Shown here piece by piece: positions 1-8,084 of a DNA stretch of 64,000 nucleotides. The notes beneath the pieces are model-generated. The model did not search any database and was not told the DNA's origin. It was given only the letters and a program-made list of their open reading frames with translations. This stretch comes from an uncultured Bacteroidales bacterium (lineage in GTDB: Bacteria > Bacteroidota > Bacteroidia > Bacteroidales > UBA932). Position numbers and translations under genes: made by a program. The stretch spans positions 1 to 64,000 of the forward strand of contig ONII01000004.1 in NCBI GenBank assembly GCA_900317845.1, written 5' to 3'. The first letter of the stretch is position 1, and each line of letters opens with the position of its first letter.

Positions 1-354
1 CGAGTAGCGGGTCCCTTGGGTTGCCAGGTTGTATACATTCAAAACGACATTGTGCCCTTCGGCGTCCAGCCAGCGACGACGACGGACATGAAGAACAACT
101 TTGCGGTCTCGGATGGGAAAGTCATTGATTAGCGTCGCTTCTGTAAAACCATTAGCGCTCAGTGATGACTGAGCCTTAGTACGGTTGTCTTGCTCATCTA
201 GATAGATATGAAGGATGCCACCACGGTATACTTTCTCCTGAGGTAACGGCTCTTCGTCTATGCGTACTACATCAAAAAAGTCCAGCATCCCGTCGGGTAG
301 AAGGAAGCTGGACATAAATACATACATCTGGGGGTCAATTGAGGTCTTTTTCAT
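1..354 (-). CDS. ISAon1-type transposase N-terminal region protein (partial)
   Basis: This reading frame is open from an ATG at 354 to the window edge (118 codons) and continues to the left. The protein begins MKKTSIDPQMYVFMSSFLLP and contains DFPIRDRKVVLHVRRRRWLD followed by a GTR motif. That is the pattern of the small first protein of ISAon1-type insertion sequences in Bacteroidota, where a second ORF downstream carries the catalytic DDE domain. I take its role to be DNA binding or transposase assembly, by family analogy. The catalytic ORF lies outside the window. A TAnnTTTG element lies 5 nt upstream of the ATG. Family assignment is from remembered motifs. Confidence 0.75.
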   Translation of the reverse strand, partial: MKKTSIDPQMYVFMSSFLLPDGMLDFFDVVRIDEEPLPQEKVYRGGILHIYLDEQDNRTKAQSSLSANGFTEATLINDFPIRDRKVVLHVRRRRWLDAEGHNVVLNVYNLATQGTRYS

Positions 355-359
355 GTGTG

Positions 360-367
360 CAAAGTTA
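360..367 (-). promoter_or_regulatory. -7 promoter element (TAACTTTG)
   Basis: Read on the minus strand this is TAACTTTG, matching the Bacteroidota -7 consensus TAnnTTTG. It ends 5 nt before the transposase ATG, so the transcript would start at or next to the start codon. Confidence 0.5.
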
Positions 368-429
368 TAACTTTACACGGAATCAGACACTTATAAAAGA
401 CCTCTTTTCCACGGAAATTATCTGGTGAG

Positions 430-488
430 CCGAAATTTGAACGAGGATTATTGTTTAAGACAATGATTATCAACCGATTAGTCGTCAC
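430..488. repeat. Palindromic MITE-like repeat, copy A (right half only)
   Basis: This is the right half of the dispersed palindromic repeat: TTTGAACGAGGATTATTG, a variable spacer, then CGATTAGTCGTCACG. The left half stops at the centre of the inner palindrome, where the ISAon1-type element begins. The IS therefore probably inserted into the loop of the repeat. GAAATTTG next to GGTGAGCC is a possible 8-bp target-duplication half. Copy A sits just past the btuB stop codon. Confidence 0.75.
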
Positions 489-499
489 GGGGAGTTGTG

Positions 500-2494
500 C
501 TACCAGCGGAAGGAGACGGAGAGCTGTGCACTGAGGCCCGGCATGGGGTAGCCCTGGACAATTTGGTAAGGGGTGTTGAATACATTGTCGATGGTAACGC
601 CCAGCAGCAAGGCCCGGCCGGCGGAGGGCGCACCAGGCCGATCGGCCACGCCCCGCTCCCGGAAGCGGAGCGTGTACTGCACGGCCGCGTTACTCAGGCT
701 CCACGGGGCCAGGTAGTAGTCCGGCGTATTGGCGGTGCGGGACCAGCGGCTGCCGGTAAAGGAACTGTCCCAGGTAAACGCCAGGTCCTTCCACCCAAAA
801 CTGGCAGAGACGCTCCCGCTGTGGCGGGGGATATACGGTATCTGGTTCCCCCAGGTCTGGCTGTCCGGAACAGAGTGATCCAGCGCCTGCTGGAAACTGT
901 AGCGGAGCGTGCCGGAAGCCCGCCAGGGCCCGCTATGCCAGGAGGCAGAAGCCTTCACATCGGCCCCGGTAATATCCACAAGGCCCACGTTGAGCATGGC
1001 CCAGCGGAACTGCGACAGGGTGGGGATGGCCACAATCTTGTTGCTCACGCGGTTATAATACGGGGAGACACGAAGGCCGAGCTCCCAGCCGTCCGGGCGC
1101 AACGTCAGGCGGACATCGGCCCCTACCTGCAAGGCCGCCTCCGGAACCAGATTCGCATTTCCCATGAGGCTGTAATAGAGGTCGTTAAAGGAGGGGAGCC
1201 GATAGGTCCGTTTTACAAATGCATCAGCCTCCAGCCAGCGGAGCGGTGTCCAGAAAAGGCTCAGGGAGGGCATCCAGCTGTCCCGATAACCACCAGACCG
1301 GCTCCAGCCGCCGGCGGAAGGCGTGCGAAAACGGTCCCAGGCACCCTCGTACACCAGATGCGCCGCCGCCCGGAACGTTTGCCACACTACGCGCGTTGCC
1401 AGCGCACCGGTAAGCGTGGTCCGGCGCGGCGTCACAAACTGCCCCACGTCGGAGTCCAGGGCATTGTGTTGCACATCGGCACTGACATCCACCGACCAGG
1501 GGCCCGCCAGCACCACCGACTGGGCCAGCGAAAGGTACCCCGACTGCTGCCGGTAATGCAGGTTGTAGGGCAGCGCCATGGGGTTTTTCTCCGGATGGGT
1601 GTTGTAATGGGTGTAGTTGTTGGCATATTTGAAGCGGATGGCCGTGCTGTAGCGCGCGGTCCATTCCTGGGTCCAGCCGCCCTGCACAAAGAGATCCTGG
1701 TCGGCCTGGCGTTCTGCGCTGAAAGGGAAGGAAAGGCGCCGGATCACCGGCCCCGGAAGGCCCCGCTCGGAGCCGTAGCCATAGACCCGGACCTGCCAGG
1801 AGCCGCCCCGAACCCGGCCAAAGAGCTGCGCCTCCAGCCGGAGGCTCCGGATGTCACCGTTCTCCCGCACCAGGGTGGTGTCAAAGCAGGGGTACGGGTA
1901 TCGGCCGGCGCTGTAGAGGAAGTCGGCCGATGTCCGCAGCATGAGCCGTCCGGAAAGCCGCCGGTCCCATTGCGCGGAAGGGTTCACCGTGCCCAGGGTG
2001 CCGCCCCGGAGCCGTACCTCCCCGCCGGAGACCGTAGGCAGGGCCGATTCCAGGTGCACGGAAGCCCCGGCGGCATACTCCTTTGCCGTTTGCAACCGGC
2101 TGGTTTTCTGGCCGTTATAGAGCAAGACCTGCCCCAGTCCGTCTGTGGAGAATCGGCCCAGATCCACCTGCATGTTCTGGGCGTTGTCCACCTGGATGCC
2201 GTCCAGGAAAATGCCCACATGCTCGCTGCCCAGGCTGCGCACATTCACGGTCTTGAGGCCGCCCGCGCCGCCATAGTCCTTCACCTGCACACCCGTGAAA
2301 GCGCGGAGGATATCGGCCACGCCCATGGGGGTCGATACCAGCGAATCCACCCACACGGCCTCCGTGGCCCGCACCACCGGCAGTTCCTTCACGGCATACA
2401 CAGCCGCAGGCGCCAGGGTGTCCGGTGGCGCCTGCAGGCAAAAGGCAATGACGGCCGCAAGAATCACTTCCAGACGGCAAAGTGGCCCGGGCAA
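500..2494 (-). CDS. btuB: TonB-dependent outer-membrane receptor, BtuB-like (vitamin B12)
   Basis: TonB-dependent receptor, 664 aa from the ATG. A hydrophobic signal (ILAAVIAFCLQA) comes first, then a plug domain at about residues 50-170 (TPMGVADILRAFTGVQVKD, VNVRSLGSEHVGIFLDGIQV), then a 22-stranded-type barrel ending in an aromatic residue (SVSFRW). It imports its ligand across the outer membrane using TonB energy. The substrate is inferred to be cobalamin, because the gene follows btuG and a cobalamin riboswitch. The ATG at 2494 lies inside btuG. A GTG at 2467 overlaps the btuG stop as GTGA and would give a cleaner signal peptide, so it may be the true start. Translational coupling is likely either way. 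Confidence 0.88.
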   Translation of the reverse strand: MPGPLCRLEVILAAVIAFCLQAPPDTLAPAAVYAVKELPVVRATEAVWVDSLVSTPMGVADILRAFTGVQVKDYGGAGGLKTVNVRSLGSEHVGIFLDGIQVDNAQNMQVDLGRFSTDGLGQVLLYNGQKTSRLQTAKEYAAGASVHLESALPTVSGGEVRLRGGTLGTVNPSAQWDRRLSGRLMLRTSADFLYSAGRYPYPCFDTTLVRENGDIRSLRLEAQLFGRVRGGSWQVRVYGYGSERGLPGPVIRRLSFPFSAERQADQDLFVQGGWTQEWTARYSTAIRFKYANNYTHYNTHPEKNPMALPYNLHYRQQSGYLSLAQSVVLAGPWSVDVSADVQHNALDSDVGQFVTPRRTTLTGALATRVVWQTFRAAAHLVYEGAWDRFRTPSAGGWSRSGGYRDSWMPSLSLFWTPLRWLEADAFVKRTYRLPSFNDLYYSLMGNANLVPEAALQVGADVRLTLRPDGWELGLRVSPYYNRVSNKIVAIPTLSQFRWAMLNVGLVDITGADVKASASWHSGPWRASGTLRYSFQQALDHSVPDSQTWGNQIPYIPRHSGSVSASFGWKDLAFTWDSSFTGSRWSRTANTPDYYLAPWSLSNAAVQYTLRFRERGVADRPGAPSAGRALLLGVTIDNVFNTPYQIVQGYPMPGLSAQLSVSFRW

Positions 2495-3666
2495 ACGCCC
2501 GCTGTCACGCTCCAGACTTTGTCTTGCAGGTCATAGAGCCGGTAGCAAGTCACGGTACCGGGATTAAAGTAGTCGCCGGCGTCGCCCACCAGCAGCGTGC
2601 GCAGTTCTATGGAGTCCTCCAGCACGGCCATTCCGTAAGGCACGCCGCCCAAATCGACCAGATACAGGCTTACCTTGTCTTTCACGGCATTGTACGACCA
2701 CAGAATGTACACATGCTTCTCGTTAAAGGCAAATTCGTTTTCCGTGCCGATACAGTATACCTCGTCCCCCAGCGCAAAGGAGCAGCTCACGTGCGTGTGC
2801 TTGAGAAAATCGCGCGTCACGTGCGTCACCTGGTCCGGAGCATCGGCCGGGAACACGTACAAACCGGAATGCACATCAAAATAGTTGCCCAGCGTGGTCA
2901 CAAAAATGTGCCCTTTACCATCCGCATACACGTTTTTCAGGTTCACCTGCACTTCCACGGTCCGGGTCACGGCAAAGGTTTTGGTGTCGATGACGCTCAC
3001 CGTATTGTCATAGGCGTACAAGGGCGGCAGCTGGCTGGAAATGCCGCCGGAATTGGCCACATACAGCTTGCCATCGTAATAGGCGATGCCTTCCGGCTGA
3101 TAGCCCACCTCTACGTTGCCCTCGACCTTGTAGGTGCTCAGATTAATCCGGTACACGCAACCTTTGGGGTTGGAGGAATCCACCACCTCGTAGCCTTCGT
3201 AGGTGGCAAAAGCGCCCGCCCAGGAGGTTACGTAGGCGTATTTGTCGTCAAAGGCAATGGCGCGGGGCGTAGGAATCTCGATGGTGGCAAGTTCTGTCTC
3301 GTCCGCGGCGGAAACCACCTCCACCAGGCCGGAGTTATTAATGACCATCCACACGTTGTCGTCATGGATGGCGATGTCGTTGCCTACATCGCCCAGGCCG
3401 GCCGCGGCGGAAGGGTTCATTTTCTTGAACGCACCGGTAATGTACTGGCCGTCGCTCCGGCGAAGGAAATCCAGCGTGGCATTGTTGGCGCCCATCTGGC
3501 CTTCATTGAGCACAAAAATCTTTTTAACATCGGCAGGGAACTCCGCCACGTTCACGCTTTCTCCCTCCAGGGAGGCATCTTTGGTGGGGGTTCCCGGCAC
3601 AAAGGTTTTCCGGCAGGCTACAACACTGAGCACGCCAAAAGTGAAAAGCAACAGGGCTTTTTTCAT
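2464..3666 (-). CDS. btuG: BtuG-like surface cobalamin-binding beta-propeller lipoprotein
   Basis: A 400-aa lipoprotein: the signal MKKALLLFTFGVLSVVAC places the lipidated Cys at residue 18. A YncE/DUF5074-type seven-bladed propeller follows, with repeated motifs such as KLYVANSGG and NTVSVIDTKTF. The C-terminus DYFNPGTVTCYRLYD..PGHFAVWK resembles characterised BtuG proteins, which cap BtuB at the cell surface and bind B12 very tightly before transfer. It is the first gene after the cobalamin riboswitch and overlaps btuB, so the pair is presumably repressed when cobalamin is plentiful. The fold and family are supported by sequence. The ligand is inferred from the riboswitch and neighbour. Confidence 0.85.
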   Translation of the reverse strand: MKKALLLFTFGVLSVVACRKTFVPGTPTKDASLEGESVNVAEFPADVKKIFVLNEGQMGANNATLDFLRRSDGQYITGAFKKMNPSAAAGLGDVGNDIAIHDDNVWMVINNSGLVEVVSAADETELATIEIPTPRAIAFDDKYAYVTSWAGAFATYEGYEVVDSSNPKGCVYRINLSTYKVEGNVEVGYQPEGIAYYDGKLYVANSGGISSQLPPLYAYDNTVSVIDTKTFAVTRTVEVQVNLKNVYADGKGHIFVTTLGNYFDVHSGLYVFPADAPDQVTHVTRDFLKHTHVSCSFALGDEVYCIGTENEFAFNEKHVYILWSYNAVKDKVSLYLVDLGGVPYGMAVLEDSIELRTLLVGDAGDYFNPGTVTCYRLYDLQDKVWSVTAGVCPGHFAVWK

Positions 3667-3724
3667 GAATAGAAGTTATTTACGTTAACGCACCGGCTTG
3701 TCCCCGAGCCCGGATACTCAACTG

Positions 3725-3882
3725 GATGCAGGCAGGTCTTCTGACTTCTCCCGGCCCCGGCCTTCTCGGGGTTGCCCCCAATGGCAATGCATGCGGAGCC
3801 GTTCCGGATAACACAGCTGCGGGCACAGTTCCGGTTTCTCACCGGCTTCCCTTTTGAGCCTCCGTGGAGGCACCTGTATCTG
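3725..3882 (-). promoter_or_regulatory. Cobalamin (B12) riboswitch
   Basis: The minus-strand leader of btuG reads AAGCCGGTGAGAAACCGG, then CTGTGCCCGCAGCTGTG, and ends GAAGTCAGAAGACCTGCC. This is the conserved core and characteristic 3' box (AGTCAGGAGACCTGCC type) of cobalamin riboswitches. The order and spacing of the conserved blocks are right, and a promoter lies immediately upstream. It should fold on adenosyl- or other cobalamin and reduce btuG-btuB expression. Confidence 0.93.
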
Positions 3883-3886
3883 GGTA

Positions 3887-3894
3887 CAAAGATA
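3887..3894 (-). promoter_or_regulatory. -7 promoter element (TATCTTTG) of the riboswitch-btuGB transcript
   Basis: TATCTTTG on the minus strand lies directly before the riboswitch core, giving a transcript that begins near 3880 and carries the whole aptamer. Confidence 0.6.
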
Positions 3895-3943
3895 CGAAAA
3901 AAGAAGCATGCGCGTAACTTCGCTCCACCATTATCGCACCAGT

Positions 3944-4050
3944 GTGACAGCCAAGTTGTTGTTCCTCTGCAAGTTATAAGATAATCCTCGTTCAAAATTT
4001 GAACGAGGATTATTCTTGAAGTGCCTGTAAAACAGGGAGTTAGCAATCAC
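3944..4050. repeat. Palindromic MITE-like repeat, copy B
   Basis: A 107-bp copy. The outer left end is GTGACAGCCAA, the inner perfect palindrome is AATCCTCGTTC / GAACGAGGATT, and the outer right end is GTTAGCAATCAC. It lies between the ohrR-like gene (stop at 4054) and the btuG promoter, where its long hairpin could end the oxidative-stress transcript. The outer arms are more diverged than those of copies C and D. Confidence 0.8.
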
Positions 4051-4053
4051 GCT

Positions 4054-4494
<441 letters not shown>

Positions 4495-4501
4495 ACCCTT
4501 C

Positions 4502-5116
4502 TTAAAGCATGGCTTCTATGTCCTTGGCAAAGTCCTTGGGCTCGGCCACGGGAGCAAAACGCTTGACGATTTTACCGTCGCGGGACACCAGGAACTTGGT
4601 GAAGTTCCACAGGATGTCGCTGTCCTTTTCCACACTCTTGCTCAGCGTCTTGAGCAGCTTGTGGGTGGCTTTTGCCTTGAGGCCGTTGTACTCCTCGGTG
4701 GGGGCCTGGGCCTTCAGGAACTCGAAGATGGGCTCTGCGTTGGCACCGTTCACATCGGTCTTGGCCATGAGGGGGAAGGTGACGCCATGGTTCAGGCGGC
4801 AGAATTCCTCGATTTGCTCATTGGAGCCGGGCTCCTGGCCGGCGAACTGGTCGCAGGGGAAGCCAATCACCACCAGGCCTTTGTCTTTGTACTGCTGGTA
4901 CAGGGCCTCCAGGCCGTCGTACTGCGGGGTGAAACCACATTTGGAAGCGGTGTTCACAATCAGGAGCACCTTGCCTTCGTAATCCTTGAAATCTACTTCT
5001 TTACCCTTGTTGTTCAGGGTTTTGAAATCGTAAATCGTTGCCATGTCTTGTTTGTTTTGAGCGGCGGCTCCCAGGCTCAGAAGCCCCAGAAGCGCCGCGA
5101 GTATAACCTTTTTCAT
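4502..5116 (-). CDS. Glutathione peroxidase-family thiol peroxidase, secreted
   Basis: A 204-aa GPx-family enzyme with an N-terminal signal peptide (MKKVILAALLGLLSLGAAAQ), so it acts outside the cytoplasm. The catalytic Cys60 lies in NTASKCGFTPQY. GFPCDQFAGQEPG carries the active-site Gln and a second Cys, and ILWNFTKFLV the conserved Trp-Asn. The second Cys is typical of GPx enzymes reduced by thioredoxin-like proteins rather than glutathione. The enzyme reduces H2O2 or lipid hydroperoxides. Its ATG overlaps the stop of the ferritin-like gene (TAATG), so the two are translationally coupled. Confidence 0.9.
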   Translation of the reverse strand: MKKVILAALLGLLSLGAAAQNKQDMATIYDFKTLNNKGKEVDFKDYEGKVLLIVNTASKCGFTPQYDGLEALYQQYKDKGLVVIGFPCDQFAGQEPGSNEQIEEFCRLNHGVTFPLMAKTDVNGANAEPIFEFLKAQAPTEEYNGLKAKATHKLLKTLSKSVEKDSDILWNFTKFLVSRDGKIVKRFAPVAEPKDFAKDIEAML

Positions 5117-5571
5117 TAGAGTTGCTTTACCAGCCAGTTCTGCAGGCCGATGAGCTCAATCAGCTCCAACTGCTCCTGCATCCAGTACATGTCTTCTTCC
5201 TCGTCCTGGTAGTATCCCTTCATGAGGTCAAAGGTGGTCATGTCCTCGGCAAGGGAGAGGGTAACCTGACCCAGCACGGGCACCTCCTTCACAGAAACGG
5301 CAAGGTCGGCCTTCAGGAAAGCAACCACATCCTTGTAGATGGTCTGTGCGGGCGTAGCTTCCACCTTGGCTTCACCGCCCAGGTCGATGATGCGGTCCAC
5401 GAATTTATTGACCCATTCGGCCTCTTCCGTGGCGTGGCCGGCATATTTATCGGCCAGTTTGCTCAGGCCCATAGCAGCAAAAACCTGGCTCTGAACCTTG
5501 TGTTGACGGGACTGTGCGCTGAGGCCGGTAGCATAGGCCTGCAGGACTTGGATGGAGTTTTGTGCGTTCAT
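5116..5571 (-). CDS. Ferritin-like diiron/iron-storage protein
   Basis: A 151-aa helical protein with ferritin-type metal ligands: HATEEAEWVNKFVDRIIDLG in one helix and DEEEDMYWMQEQLELIELIG in the last. It resembles bacterioferritin-like proteins that store iron or consume peroxide at a diiron site. I start it at MNAQNSIQV (5571). The longer frame from 5625 runs through the promoter-proximal leader and its extra residues have no family counterpart. It is the first gene of the ferritin-GPx-ohrR operon, which pairs iron sequestration with peroxide removal. Confidence 0.8.
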   Translation of the reverse strand: MNAQNSIQVLQAYATGLSAQSRQHKVQSQVFAAMGLSKLADKYAGHATEEAEWVNKFVDRIIDLGGEAKVEATPAQTIYKDVVAFLKADLAVSVKEVPVLGQVTLSLAEDMTTFDLMKGYYQDEEEDMYWMQEQLELIELIGLQNWLVKQL

Positions 5572-5611
5572 AGTGCGTTGTATTTTGCGTTTATTTATAT
5601 CGTTCACGATG

Positions 5612-5648
5612 CAAAGATACAACAAATCTTTTATATCGCAAGCGATAT
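5612..5648 (-). promoter_or_regulatory. Promoter and candidate OhrR-like operator of the stress operon
   Basis: On the minus strand the -7 element TATCTTTG (5612-5619) lies 19 bp from a -33-like CTTG (5639-5642). The inverted repeat ATATCGCAAGCGATAT (5633-5648, 7-bp arms) covers the -33 box, where a bound repressor would block RNA polymerase. Assigning it to the OhrR-like protein is inference. Confidence 0.6.
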
Positions 5649-5676
5649 TTTAATTTTTTTCACTTTTTGCCGCTTT

Positions 5677-5791
5677 TGTCGTGACAGCTAATTGCTTGAT
5701 TATTAGCAATATACCGTATAATCCTCGTTCAAAAATCGAACGAGGATTATTATACAAAGCCATGATTATCAGGCGATTAGCTGCCACGACA
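5677..5791. repeat. Palindromic MITE-like repeat, copy C (complete)
   Basis: The best-preserved copy, 115 bp. The left end TGTCGTGACAGCTAAT and right end ATTAGCTGCCACGACA form terminal inverted repeats. Inside, AATCCTCGTTC / CGAACGAGGATT forms a second palindrome around an AAAAAT loop. It lies between the 3' end of the EF-G2 gene and the stress-operon promoter. Confidence 0.85.
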
Positions 5792-5819
5792 CGAAAAAGA
5801 AGGCGGGGTGAGAAGACGC

Positions 5820-5858
5820 AAAAAAAAGAAGGGCAACCTGCAAAGGCGCCCTCCTTCT
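5820..5858 (-). terminator. Intrinsic terminator after EF-G2
   Basis: Read on the minus strand, an imperfect GC-rich stem (AGAAGGAGGGC with GCCC..TTCT) is followed by a run of eight T. It begins 15 bp after the EF-G2 stop codon. Confidence 0.6.
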
Positions 5859-5873
5859 GGGAAAAACCGGGAA

Positions 5874-8012
5874 CTAGTCCTCTTCCTGCTCCTGGGCAGC
5901 GTATTCTGCCAGCAGCTTGGTCTGGACATCGGCCGGAACCTGTACGTACTCCGCGAACTTCATCTGGAAGGTGGCGGAACCACCGGTGAGGGAGCTCAGG
6001 ACGGTGGAGTAGCGGTACAGTTCTGCCAGCGGAACGCGGGCGTGGAGCACGGTGAAGCCCTTCTCCATGTCCTGGTTCATGATCATGCCGCGACGGGTGT
6101 TGAGGTCGCTCATGCAAGGGCCTACATACTCGTTCGGGGTGAAGATATCCACATTGTAGATGGGTTCCAGGATCTTGGGACCTGCATTGCGGAAGGCCTC
6201 CTTGAAGGCGTTACGACCGGCAATGATGAAGGCGATTTCCTTGGAGTCTACCGGGTGCATCTTACCGTCATATACGTACACGCGGATGTCGCGGGCGTAG
6301 GAACCGGTAAGCGGGCCTTCTTCCATCTTGCTCTTGATACCCTTCAGGATAGCGGGCATGAAGGAAAGGTCGATGGAGCCACCCACAACGCAGTTGTAGA
6401 ACTCCAGCTTGCCACCCCACTCCAGGTCCGTGATGTCCTGGCTCTTGAAGTTGAACACCACGTCCTTGCCGTCGATCTTGAAGTTCTTGGGAGCTTCCTG
6501 ACCCTCTACGTACGGGCAAACCAGCAGGTGTACCTCACCGAACTGACCGGCGCCGCCGGACTGTTTCTTGTGACGATACTGGGCCGTAGCAATTTTGGTG
6601 ATGGTTTCACGGTAGGGCACCTTGGGAGCATAGAGCTCGATGTTCTGCTTGAACTCGTTGGTGACTCTCCACTTCACGTAATTGATGTGTTGCTCGCCCA
6701 TGCCGGTGAGGATGGTCTGGCGCAGTTCCTTAGAATATTCCACGCCGATGGTGGGATCCTGGGCGGCAATCTTGTTGAGGGCATCGCCCACCTTGGCCTC
6801 ATCGTTCTTGTCCACGGCCTTTACGGCGCAGCGGTACTTGGCATCCGGGAACACCATGTGCTTGATGGCCTCTACGCCATTCTGGGCCAGGGTGACGTCC
6901 GTTTTACCGGCCTTGAGCTTCATGACGCAGCCAATGTCACCGGCGGCAATCTGGGACACTTTTTCCTTCTTGGAGCCAGCCACGGCGTAGATGGCGGAAA
7001 GGCGCTCACCGTTGCCGGTTTCCGGATTAATGAGGTCTGCGCCCTCGTTGAGGGTACCGCTCATCACCTTGAAGTAGGAAACCTCACCCAGGTGCTGTTC
7101 CACGGAGGTCTTGAAGATGAACAGGGCCACGGGGCCGGCAGGATCGCACTTGAGGGTGCCGCCGTCCACGGTGGGCTCTTCCTTGCCAAAAGGAGAAGGA
7201 ACCACGTTCACGGTGAATTCCATGAGGCGCTTTACGCCCAGGTCTTCCTTGGCGGCCACGCAGAACACCGGGATGGTCTCTCCCTTCTGCAGGCCCAGGC
7301 GCAGACCTTCGCGGATCTCGTCCGTAGTGAGTTCCATGGTCTCGAAGAACTTCTCCATGAGTTCGTCGGAACCCTCGGCAGCCTTTTCCATGAGTTCTCC
7401 GCGGAGTTCCTCGGCTTCGTCGGCATAGGCGGCGGGGATGTCCAGTTCCTCGTTCTTCTTATTGTAATATTTCATGGTGATGATGTCTACGAAGCCTTCC
7501 AGACCGGCACCGGGGTTCACCGGGAACTGGCACAGGGCGGCCTTTTTGCCGAACTCCTCGTGGATGGCATTGCGAACGCCTTCCCAGTTGGCTTTGTCGT
7601 GGTCCAGCTGGTTCACGGCAATGACCATAGGAATGCCGTATTGGTCTGCGTAGCGGGCATACAGGGAGGTACCTACCTCGATGCCGGCCGTGCCGTTCAT
7701 GACCATGATAGCCGCATCCACCACCTTAAAGGCAGCCAGGGCGCCACCGGAGAAATCGTCCGAGCCGGGAGCGTCGATGAAGTTGATCTTGCAGCCATTA
7801 AACTCTGCGTACAGCGGAGTGGCGTTGATGGACTTCTGGTTGGTTTGCTCGAACTCGGTGTTGTCCGACACGGTGTTTTTGTCTTCCACGGTGCCGCGAC
7901 GGTCGATGACCTTTCCTTCAAACAGCATAGCCTCCGACAGGGTGGTTTTACCGCTGCGGGGAGCGCCGATAAGGACAATGTTGCGGATGTTTTTAGTTGT
8001 GTAAGTTTTCAT
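5874..8012 (-). CDS. fusA2: EF-G2: elongation factor G paralogue with altered GTPase motifs
   Basis: A 712-aa protein with the EF-G domain order (G domain, domain II, then domains III-V with KQSGGAGQFGEV in domain IV). I start it at MKTYTTKN; the longer frame reads through the promoter. The P-loop is intact (GAPRSGKTT). The G3 motif is DAPGSDDF in place of DTPGHVDF, so the catalytic histidine is Ser. G4 is NQLD rather than NKMD, and the switch-I RGIT is replaced by QKSI. Bacteroides EF-G2 is known to support translocation without GTP hydrolysis under carbon limitation, and these substitutions fit that type. The canonical EF-G is not in the window. Confidence 0.85.
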   Translation of the reverse strand: MKTYTTKNIRNIVLIGAPRSGKTTLSEAMLFEGKVIDRRGTVEDKNTVSDNTEFEQTNQKSINATPLYAEFNGCKINFIDAPGSDDFSGGALAAFKVVDAAIMVMNGTAGIEVGTSLYARYADQYGIPMVIAVNQLDHDKANWEGVRNAIHEEFGKKAALCQFPVNPGAGLEGFVDIITMKYYNKKNEELDIPAAYADEAEELRGELMEKAAEGSDELMEKFFETMELTTDEIREGLRLGLQKGETIPVFCVAAKEDLGVKRLMEFTVNVVPSPFGKEEPTVDGGTLKCDPAGPVALFIFKTSVEQHLGEVSYFKVMSGTLNEGADLINPETGNGERLSAIYAVAGSKKEKVSQIAAGDIGCVMKLKAGKTDVTLAQNGVEAIKHMVFPDAKYRCAVKAVDKNDEAKVGDALNKIAAQDPTIGVEYSKELRQTILTGMGEQHINYVKWRVTNEFKQNIELYAPKVPYRETITKIATAQYRHKKQSGGAGQFGEVHLLVCPYVEGQEAPKNFKIDGKDVVFNFKSQDITDLEWGGKLEFYNCVVGGSIDLSFMPAILKGIKSKMEEGPLTGSYARDIRVYVYDGKMHPVDSKEIAFIIAGRNAFKEAFRNAGPKILEPIYNVDIFTPNEYVGPCMSDLNTRRGMIMNQDMEKGFTVLHARVPLAELYRYSTVLSSLTGGSATFQMKFAEYVQVPADVQTKLLAEYAAQEQEED

Positions 8013-8051
8013 TGGTGTTATTGAATTATTGCAATTTTCAAACGTAGTCTG

Positions 8052-8059
8052 CAAATTTA
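8052..8059 (-). promoter_or_regulatory. -7 promoter element (TAAATTTG) of EF-G2
   Basis: TAAATTTG on the minus strand, 39 nt before the chosen ATG at 8012. It supports the shorter EF-G2 start. Confidence 0.5.
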
Positions 8060-8084
8060 ACCATTTTAGCCTAAAAAGCAATAG

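Noticed and set aside
497-2536. Long plus-strand ORF antisense to btuB
   Set aside because: Its product has no domain and is rich in Gly/Arg/His/Pro, as expected from the opposite strand of a GC-rich gene. The minus strand shows clear TonB-receptor motifs.
5808-8024. 738-codon plus-strand ORF over EF-G2
   Set aside because: It is a shadow ORF. The minus strand encodes a full-length EF-G2 with domain motifs in order.
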